A DNA stretch of 50,524 nt. Origin: an uncultured Erysipelotrichaceae bacterium (GTDB lineage Bacteria; Bacillota_I; Bacilli_A; RFN20; CAG-826). The stretch is taken from the NCBI GenBank assembly GCA_902777015.1, contig CACYSA010000001.1:1-50524 (forward strand), read 5' to 3'. Positions 45,268-50,524 of this stretch are shown here, in pieces. The notes under the pieces are model-generated. The model was not told the DNA's origin, did no database searches, and saw nothing but the letters and a program-made list of their open reading frames with translations. The number at the start of each line of letters is the position of its first letter. Position 1 is the first letter of the stretch. A program made the position numbers and the translations under genes.

Positions 45268-45276
45268 AGTATAACA
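45268..45276 (-). promoter_or_regulatory. Extended -10 promoter of the glg operon
   Basis: TGTTATACT on the minus strand is a TGn-extended -10 box about 27 bases before the glgC ATG. The -35 position is poor. The ten-gene unit seems to start here. Confidence 0.5.
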
Positions 45277-45365
45277 TTTATGTTAACTGTAATAAATGTT
45301 TTTTATAGATTTGGCACAACAACAATGATTAGAACCGATTCTATTTTGTTCAATGTGACATACTA

Positions 45366-45381
45366 CCACTTAAAGAAGTGG
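45366..45381. repeat. Isolated hairpin between glgC and the propeller-like gene
   Basis: CCACTT-AAAG-AAGTGG is a perfect 6-bp stem with a four-base loop, flanked by CTA and GGACTC. It has no T-run, so it is not a usual terminator. The form recalls subterminal hairpins of IS200/IS605-type elements, but nothing else of such an element is seen. Confidence 0.35.
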
Positions 45382-45398
45382 GGACTCGCTAAAATATA

Positions 45399-46568
45399 TT
45401 AAATGCCATAAAACCTTCCACAATAAAAAGAAGGACGCAAATATATAGAAGCATCTAGTTCATGAAAGTTTGTGTGAGCTAAACGGTTTGAATATTCGTA
45501 TGGTTTAACTTTTAAACAGGGACCAAATAAGTCGTTGTTAACGTATAAATTCCCATCATAATAGTATTCAACATTATCAAAATCGTAATCGATTAAAAAT
45601 GTTCCAGGTTTGAACTTCTGAATCAAATCTAGTTGCTTTGTGATTAGGTCATATGAGTAGAGATACGATTCTTTTAAACCACAAATGCAAATCTTTGTCC
45701 CGTAAGATGACAGATAATCAAATCCACAATCTTTTTGTTTGACATAGTGATACGTTGCAAAAAGTATCTTATTGTCGCATAAAAAAGCTTTTTTGTAAAA
45801 ATGATTTGATTTGTTATTTGTTTTATATGATGAAAGCGTTCTATCATAAATTATATCGAACTTATTGTTCGATAAAGATATCTCTAGCCCAGCAAGATAT
45901 CTAATTTTTTTATCACCAATATCATCAAACAGTTGTGTTTTTTTATCGCCAATTTTAATGCTGTAATCCTTTCCTACGTAAATACTGCTTTTATCATCAT
46001 TCACAATCATATTTGCTTCAACCGACTCATGAAGCAACACTTTTGTAGACAAAAGAAAATCATATCTAATTAGGCTTTTTTGTTTGGTTGTCCGATTATT
46101 CAATATGACGTAAATATAATCGTCATTGCAAGTGACAAAAACTAAAGAAAAATTACTATCAAAGAAGGCAACAGCTATTTCTTTAAAATCCTTATCAAAA
46201 ACTTTTAGTAAATACTCTGGTGCACCATACCCATACGACAATTCCAAACCGACGCAAATGTATTGTGAATTTGCCGTCGAAGCAATGTAGTTATATCTTT
46301 TTGTTTCATCGTTGAAATCGACTGCTTCATAGCCGTTTTTAGAGTGTGCATTGTATCTAATTAGACTTGTAAAATGATGTGCTGTGTCGTTATTGCTATA
46401 ACATGCGTTTGAGCTGTCTTGAAACATGATTTCCGATTGTTCGAAAACGCATGGCATGTGATAATGGCAAATAACTGAATGGTAAAAAACTAAAGAAAAG
46501 ATATTTAAAAGAATAATGATCCGTGCCGCTTTCATTATTACGATGGCTTTTGTTTTCTTCTTACTCAT
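45399..46568 (-). CDS. Membrane-anchored protein of unknown function, propeller-like
   Basis: The 389-residue product has one membrane helix near the N-terminus (about residues 15-33: ARIIILLNIFSLVFYHS) and a large extracellular part rich in Tyr, Asp and Ser. Repeated units of the type KxxLIRYDFLLSTKVL, ESYLYSYDLITKQLDLI and NSQYICVGLELSYG suggest a beta-propeller-like fold with blades that report a value per statement. Codon use seems more varied than in neighbouring core genes, which may point to recent gain. The ATG at 46568 has GAGG eight bases upstream. A fragment of another gene ends just before it. Confidence 0.6.
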   Translation of the reverse strand: MSKKKTKAIVIMKAARIIILLNIFSLVFYHSVICHYHMPCVFEQSEIMFQDSSNACYSNNDTAHHFTSLIRYNAHSKNGYEAVDFNDETKRYNYIASTANSQYICVGLELSYGYGAPEYLLKVFDKDFKEIAVAFFDSNFSLVFVTCNDDYIYVILNNRTTKQKSLIRYDFLLSTKVLLHESVEANMIVNDDKSSIYVGKDYSIKIGDKKTQLFDDIGDKKIRYLAGLEISLSNNKFDIIYDRTLSSYKTNNKSNHFYKKAFLCDNKILFATYHYVKQKDCGFDYLSSYGTKICICGLKESYLYSYDLITKQLDLIQKFKPGTFLIDYDFDNVEYYYDGNLYVNNDLFGPCLKVKPYEYSNRLAHTNFHELDASIYLRPSFYCGRFYGI

Positions 46569-46578
46569 CACCAAAACC

Positions 46579-46796
46579 TCAAAAATCAAAGATTAAAAAG
46601 AAGTGTGGATCCCTATAATCAAAATAAACATTAACTGATTTAGTTCTCTCAGCGAACCATCCCATTTCATCTAAGTCATAAGCAACGTTGTGCCACACCC
46701 ATTCGTTAAGCATTCTTTCAACGTTTATGCTTTCGTAGCCACTATCGCTATACTTACTAAAAGGATAATTAAAATATGGACAAGTTGATATGTTTT
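46579..46796 (-). pseudogene. 3' fragment of an unidentified gene
   Basis: An open frame of about 70 codons without a plausible start encodes a coherent hydrophilic sequence: NYPFSKYSDSGYESINVERM, then LNEWVWHNVAYDLDEMGWFAE. It ends at a TGA that sits in the ribosome-binding site of the downstream gene, as in an operon with coupled genes. The 5' part is missing, so this is most likely the tail of a truncated gene. Family not recognised. Confidence 0.4.
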
Positions 46797-46849
46797 AATT
46801 ATATCATTCCCTCGCACAACAAAAACATGTTTTTGAATAGATTATGTGA

Positions 46850-46855
46850 TAATAT
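46850..46855 (+). promoter_or_regulatory. Extended -10 box just before the small membrane protein gene
   Basis: TGATAATAT is an extended -10 box whose hexamer ends 12 bases before the ATG. Transcription would begin about six bases before the start codon, giving a nearly leaderless mRNA. Confidence 0.45.
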
Positions 46856-46867
46856 GATTCATGTGAT

Positions 46868-47317
46868 ATGAAAGTTACAGTCGATATCAAAAGAACATTA
46901 AGGATCTTCTTCATCGTTGATATCATCTTCGCTGTTTTATTATTCCTTTCTTGTATCAACTTATTCTTATTTACTAAGTTTGGAGTGCTTCAAGTTTTAA
47001 TTATTCTTTTATATGTTGGTGTCTCTATTATCATGTTAGTGCTCTCACTGAAACGTAATTTTTATGTTATTGAGAACAAATATCTCGTCGCTGTTAGGGG
47101 CTTTAAAAACATGTACTACCACTATAACGATGTAGTGTATATCGATAAAGCGCAAAGTGAGAAGAAAAGAGTGCTATGCTTCTACACTAATAAAGGACAT
47201 GTTAGATATTTACCCTTTGATAAAAACGGTGAAATATATAAAGTGATGATTAAGAAGTGCCATAATCTATTAGATGATGAGCAGTTTAAAGCAAAGTATC
47301 CAAATGTAAAATTATAG
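46868..47317 (+). CDS. Small membrane protein with PH-like C-terminal domain
   Basis: The 149-residue product has two adjacent membrane helices (about residues 11-32 and 38-58) and a soluble C-terminal domain of about 85 residues with alternating strands (YLVAVRGFKNMYYHYNDV, then KKRVLCFYTNKGHVRYLPF). This resembles bacterial PH-like domains found after two membrane helices. There is no ribosome-binding site; a near-leaderless start is inferred. Family assignment is weak. Confidence 0.6.
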   Translation: MKVTVDIKRTLRIFFIVDIIFAVLLFLSCINLFLFTKFGVLQVLIILLYVGVSIIMLVLSLKRNFYVIENKYLVAVRGFKNMYYHYNDVVYIDKAQSEKKRVLCFYTNKGHVRYLPFDKNGEIYKVMIKKCHNLLDDEQFKAKYPNVKL

Positions 47318-47460
47318 GTTAATCAAATTATTTGGTTAATCACGATTTGGTTTTATTGATGAAAATATCAATTTTCAATAATAAACGATTTTGAATTTTC
47401 TTGTTGCTATGACTTTTATCTTATGATAATATATATCGGCAACATTAGGAGGACGATGAT

Positions 47461-47655
47461 ATGTCAAGAGTTTGTCCAGTATTAGGTAAAGGTCCAGTAA
47501 GCGGTAACAACCGTTCCCACTCCTTAAGAGCTACACGTCGTAGATGGAACGCTAATCTCCAATATCGTACCGTCGTTGTTGATGGCAAAGAAATGCGCAT
47601 CCGTATGTCTACAAGAGCATATCGTAGCCTCAACAAGCAATATAAGGATCGTTAA
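47461..47655 (+). CDS. rpmB: 50S ribosomal protein L28
   Basis: The 64-residue product is L28, a small component of the large subunit. It begins MSRVCPVLGKGPVSGNN and continues with the conserved RSHSLRATRRRWNANLQ pattern. Only one cysteine is present, so it is not the zinc-binding form. AGGAGG lies eight bases upstream. It faces the prkC-rsgA-rpe block, a long-conserved arrangement in Bacilli, and is followed by a strong terminator. Confidence 0.95.
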   Translation: MSRVCPVLGKGPVSGNNRSHSLRATRRRWNANLQYRTVVVDGKEMRIRMSTRAYRSLNKQYKDR

Positions 47656-47681
47656 TTCTTTTACAAGAAGACAATATAAAA

Positions 47682-47708
47682 ATCGACTCAGAAACGAGTC
47701 GTTTTTTA
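47682..47708 (+). terminator. Terminator after rpmB
   Basis: CGACTC pairs with GAGTCG across a six-base loop and is followed by TTTTTTATT. It lies between convergent genes. Confidence 0.85.
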
Positions 47709-47750
47709 TTGCAACCAGTAAAAGTAATTCCAGATAACTATTTTTCAAAC

Positions 47751-48431
47751 TTACTTTATAAAGGAAATAATGATTAAAGGTAAGGAAGAAATAAATAAAT
47801 TAAATATCGACCACCACTCATTAAATGCCATGGCGATGAACTTTGGTCTAGCGAATACTTCATTACCATCTTTATCAACGCTTTTATCTAAATAGATTTT
47901 ATAAGTAGCTTTGGGATTAAATAGGAAGATAAGCATTGTTACAGCAATAATAGCCCCGACAATAAAAGCCACTAAATAAATGATCTTTTCATCCCCCACC
48001 ATATTTTTAAAATAAGGATATATATAGCAGCATTCTAAAGCGGGTACCGCAAAAGCAAAAACCATCGCTAAAGTAGAAAGAATCATATGTGTTCTTAAAA
48101 ATTGTAATGGCATAAAAAACAAACAAGCGATAAAGCCAGATAAGGCTACCGCTGCTACGGACAATACAATTAAAGTCACATCTGCTTTATTAACCACAGT
48201 GGATGAACAAATATAAAAGGCAATCATTCCCACTAATGAAACAATAAAGGCAATATTGCCGTATACATTGTTTCTAAAAGAATTTGGATAATTATATTCA
48301 TAAGGAAACATTCTCACGAATGAATATTTCACATCATGCTTTTTAAAATAAAAAGATGAGGAAAGAAATATTCCAAGCATGAAAAATGATAATGATATTA
48401 AAACGATTAATAGGGAGATAACACTATTCAT
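47751..48431 (-). CDS. Multi-pass membrane protein of unknown function
   Basis: The 226-residue product has six or seven predicted membrane helices with short loops and a basic loop near the end (KATYKIYLDKSVDKDGNEVF). No motif is recognised. Its ATG overlaps the rpe stop by one base, so it belongs to the kinase-rsgA-rpe unit. In Bacillus the corresponding place downstream of rpe is taken by thiN, so this gene is an unrelated occupant of that slot. Confidence 0.7.
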   Translation of the reverse strand: MNSVISLLIVLISLSFFMLGIFLSSSFYFKKHDVKYSFVRMFPYEYNYPNSFRNNVYGNIAFIVSLVGMIAFYICSSTVVNKADVTLIVLSVAAVALSGFIACLFFMPLQFLRTHMILSTLAMVFAFAVPALECCYIYPYFKNMVGDEKIIYLVAFIVGAIIAVTMLIFLFNPKATYKIYLDKSVDKDGNEVFARPKFIAMAFNEWWSIFNLFISSLPLIIISFIK

Positions 48432-49090
48432 TATTTTAATAAATTCTTATATGCTTCTTTAAAGTCACTTGCGGAGAATAAATAGTTACCGGCAACAAGG
48501 ACATCCGCGCCGATATTAAGGCAGTCCTTACCAGTAATATCATTAATACCACCATCAACGGAAATTAAAGCATTACTTCTTTCTTCTACCATTTCATTAA
48601 TTAAAGAGGAAATCTTATCTAATGTTTCTGGGATGAATTTTTGTCCACCCATACCAGGTTCAACACTCATGATTAAAACTAAATCAAGATCTGTTAAAAA
48701 TGGGAAGACTTTATCGACAGGTGTACCTGGCTTAATTGATAAGCCGGCTTTCATTTTATTTCTATGGATTTCTTTAATGACTTCTGCAACTTCTTTATCA
48801 TCTTTACAAGCTTCATAATGGAAGGTTAAATAGTCAGCGCCTGCTTTAGCGAACTGTTTAACGAATTTCATTGGTTCTGTAACCATGATATGAACGTCTT
48901 TAACAAAGTCAATTTTAGAAAATAAACGTTCAAAGAATAAATTACCGAAAGAGATGTTTGGAACGAAGTGTCCATCCATGACATCTAAATGAATCCATTC
49001 GCAACCAACTTCCTTAATCTTTTCTAATTCCTTCTCTAAATGTAGATAGTCACATAGAAGGATGGAAGGTGACACGATGACATTTTTCAT
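48431..49090 (-). CDS. rpe: Ribulose-phosphate 3-epimerase
   Basis: Rpe interconverts ribulose-5-phosphate and xylulose-5-phosphate in the pentose phosphate pathway. The 219-residue TIM barrel has the family signatures SPSILLCDYLHLEKEL, HLDVMDGHFVPNISFG with the catalytic Asp and metal ligands, VEPGMGGQKF and SVDGGIN with the second catalytic Asp. It overlaps rsgA by four bases (ATGA) and the next gene by one. Confidence 0.96.
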   Translation of the reverse strand: MKNVIVSPSILLCDYLHLEKELEKIKEVGCEWIHLDVMDGHFVPNISFGNLFFERLFSKIDFVKDVHIMVTEPMKFVKQFAKAGADYLTFHYEACKDDKEVAEVIKEIHRNKMKAGLSIKPGTPVDKVFPFLTDLDLVLIMSVEPGMGGQKFIPETLDKISSLINEMVEERSNALISVDGGINDITGKDCLNIGADVLVAGNYLFSASDFKEAYKNLLK

Positions 49091-49953
49091 TTTTGATACC
49101 TCTCTTTTCTAAATATTGCTTCTTCTGAGAGCTTTTTATAGCACTCATAGGCTAGAGATGAAATCTCTTTTTTATTTACGCTCTCTTTTACTACACACCT
49201 ATTTTCGCTCAAATGCAAGCAATTCGCAAAATAACATTTATTATATAAAGTATTAAATCCTGGATAGAAGATGGCTAAGTCCTCTTTATAGAGATTTAAT
49301 TCTAAAGATGAGAATCCAGGAGTATCAGCGATATAACCACCCTGATAAGGTAAAAGTATTACTTCTTTTGTTTGATGTTTACCTCTACCTAAGGCCATAG
49401 AATATTCACCGATTTGTCTTTCATAATTAGGATCAATGGCGTTAATTAATGATGATTTACCAACACCAGTTTGACCCATGATGCAGCTCACTTCATCTTT
49501 AAATAAGGCCTTGACTTGTTCAATACCTTCATGAGTTTTATTGGAGATAAAATAGGTCTCAATATTAACGGAATTAAATACTTCTTTTATTTCATCGATA
49601 ATCTTTTGATCATGCTCTTTATCAATCTTTGTAATGATGATTTTTGCTCTAATTCCATTCATATTTGAGTAGGTTAGATATTTGAACGCTAAAAGGTAGG
49701 AAAAATCAGGTTCTTTAAGCGAGAAGACTAAAATCATTTGTGAGATATTAGCGATAAGTGGACGCTTAAGGGCACTACTTCTTGGATAGATGACTTCGAT
49801 TGTTAAATTATCTGGATCAAATTCAACATTATCTCCGACGACTGGCTTAACACCTTGATTACGAAAAACACCACGCGGTTTAGTGTTATAAATGACACCT
49901 TCCGCTTCTACGGCATATGTTCCACATGTAATAGCGACGATTAAACCTTTCAT
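49087..49953 (-). CDS. rsgA: Small ribosomal subunit biogenesis GTPase RsgA
   Basis: RsgA is a circularly permuted GTPase that checks late maturation of the 30S decoding centre. The 288-residue product has an N-terminal OB fold (GDNVEFDPDN), G4 TKID (108-111) before the P-loop GQTGVGKSS (160-168), then DTPGFSS (G3), the permuted order typical of the family. A zinc site near the C-terminus follows CYFANCLHLSENRC. Its first base overlaps the kinase stop (TAATG). In Bacilli the neighbouring Ser/Thr kinase phosphorylates RsgA (CpgA), which fits this gene order. Confidence 0.96.
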   Translation of the reverse strand: MKGLIVAITCGTYAVEAEGVIYNTKPRGVFRNQGVKPVVGDNVEFDPDNLTIEVIYPRSSALKRPLIANISQMILVFSLKEPDFSYLLAFKYLTYSNMNGIRAKIIITKIDKEHDQKIIDEIKEVFNSVNIETYFISNKTHEGIEQVKALFKDEVSCIMGQTGVGKSSLINAIDPNYERQIGEYSMALGRGKHQTKEVILLPYQGGYIADTPGFSSLELNLYKEDLAIFYPGFNTLYNKCYFANCLHLSENRCVVKESVNKKEISSLAYECYKKLSEEAIFRKERYQK

Positions 49954-50524
49954 TATTTAAAGCCGAATATCCTCGATATTAATGGTTTCTTTTCTTTTAA
50001 GATTTCAGGTCTTTTGCTGACATCCATTAAATCATCATAAAATTCATCAGCGCCTTTATAACGTTCACTTAAACGTTTCTTAGTAGCGTTAGCGATAATC
50101 TTTTCGATTTCCTTAGGGCAGTTAGGAACATATTTCTTAACTGGGGGGAATCTTTCTTTAACGTGAGCGACAGCGACATTAACTGGTGTATCTTTATCAA
50201 ATGGGACATGGCCCGTTAATAGTTCATAGAATGTCACACCCGCAGCGTAGATATCTGATTGAATAGAAGCGGGTTTACCTTGTGATATTTCTGGAGCTAA
50301 ATAATGGACTGAACCAACAATTTCACTAGTTTTAGTGAAACTATCATCCACTCCACCAGCTTGGGCAATACCAAAGTCACCTAATTTAATTGTCCCATCA
50401 GGCATTACGAAAATGTTATGAGGTTTGATATCACGGTGAATGATATTGTGTTGATGCGCGTAGAATAACGCGGATGTTAATTGAAGCATGTATGAAACTG
50501 CTTCAGCAATAGGAATTGATGTTC
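49953..50524 (-). CDS. Ser/Thr protein kinase, PrkC-like, partial at the window edge
   Basis: The reading frame runs off the window end, so the N-terminal lobe is missing. The visible C-lobe of about 190 residues has the catalytic loop HRDIKPHN, the DFG motif in LGDFGIAQ, the activation segment with YLAPEIS, and SDIYAAGVTFYELLTG. After the kinase fold only about 25 basic residues follow (ILKEKKPLISRIFGFK) and then a stop. There is no membrane helix and no PASTA repeats, unlike full-length PrkC of Bacilli. The gene order kinase-rsgA-rpe is the conserved prkC locus, so this is a naturally shortened, apparently soluble version. Confidence 0.88.
   Translation of the reverse strand, partial: TSIPIAEAVSYMLQLTSALFYAHQHNIIHRDIKPHNIFVMPDGTIKLGDFGIAQAGGVDDSFTKTSEIVGSVHYLAPEISQGKPASIQSDIYAAGVTFYELLTGHVPFDKDTPVNVAVAHVKERFPPVKKYVPNCPKEIEKIIANATKKRLSERYKGADEFYDDLMDVSKRPEILKEKKPLISRIFGFK

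Noticed and set aside
45366-45381. IS200/IS605 element or associated guide RNA
   Set aside because: Only one hairpin is present; there is no TnpA or TnpB sequence nearby and no second end.
46689-46700. GTGCCAC half-site near the headless gene fragment
   Set aside because: It lies inside coding sequence, has no partner repeat at an 11-bp period and no promoter geometry.

Overview
The window is AT-rich chromosomal DNA of a low-GC Gram-positive bacterium. It fits a gut-type member of the Bacilli/Mollicutes-related lineages. The basis is the zinc-free S4, the prkC-rsgA-rpe block facing rpmB, the glgC-glgD-glgA order, the 444-residue GlnA and the many Ser-rich lipoproteins. TGA is used as a stop (for example trmB and the DUF1275 gene), so the standard bacterial code applies and this is not a Mycoplasma. 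Assignment to a named taxon is inference.

Layout. 1-0.9 kb: rpsD with a structured leader. 0.9-3.7 kb: three small genes encoding Nif11-type leader peptides fused to zinc-ribbon-like cores, interleaved with a 2-hydroxyacid dehydrogenase and a lipoprotein. 3.7-9.9 kb: a 1325-residue UvrD-type helicase with an inserted nuclease-like domain, and a 741-residue nuclease carrying eight zinc-ribbon repeats; this pair looks like an uncharacterised DNA-processing or defence module. 10.2-12.3 kb: two related membrane proteins and a decayed insertion sequence with terminal inverted repeats. 12.4-18.4 kb: lipoproteins, a 44-residue peptide and a membrane protein. 18.5-28 kb: a LysR regulator diverging from an ammonium transporter fused to a PII domain, then purA-purB-guaA-pyrG and a DUF1275 protein. 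28-33.8 kb: Fic-like protein, aminotransferase, a GC-rich structured RNA, glmS and glnA. 34.2-45.2 kb: a tightly packed ten-gene run (glgC, glgD, glgA, leuS, coaX, pepV, trmB, a YtpR-like gene, pncB, GNAT). 45.4-47.7 kb: accessory genes and rpmB. 47.8-50.5 kb: a membrane protein, rpe, rsgA and a Ser/Thr kinase cut by the window edge.

Two regulatory themes stand out. First, six copies of a tandem site (GTGGCAC-N4-GTGACA, 11-bp period) each sit 9-10 bases upstream of a -10 box, where a -35 box would be. They precede all three Nif11-leader genes and three lipoprotein genes or operons, and so tie two distant loci into one apparent regulon. The geometry resembles OmpR/PhoB-type activated promoters. 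Second, a 23-bp palindrome (TATCATAC-N7-GTATGATA) lies between lysR and amt, and upstream of purA and of the aminotransferase. In each case its centre is close to -65 from the inferred transcription start, as expected for a LysR-type regulator. This suggests a nitrogen/glutamine regulon joining ammonium uptake to the glutamine-using enzymes GuaA and PyrG.

All functional calls come from reading motifs by eye. No database search was possible, and promoter and RNA calls are predictions.
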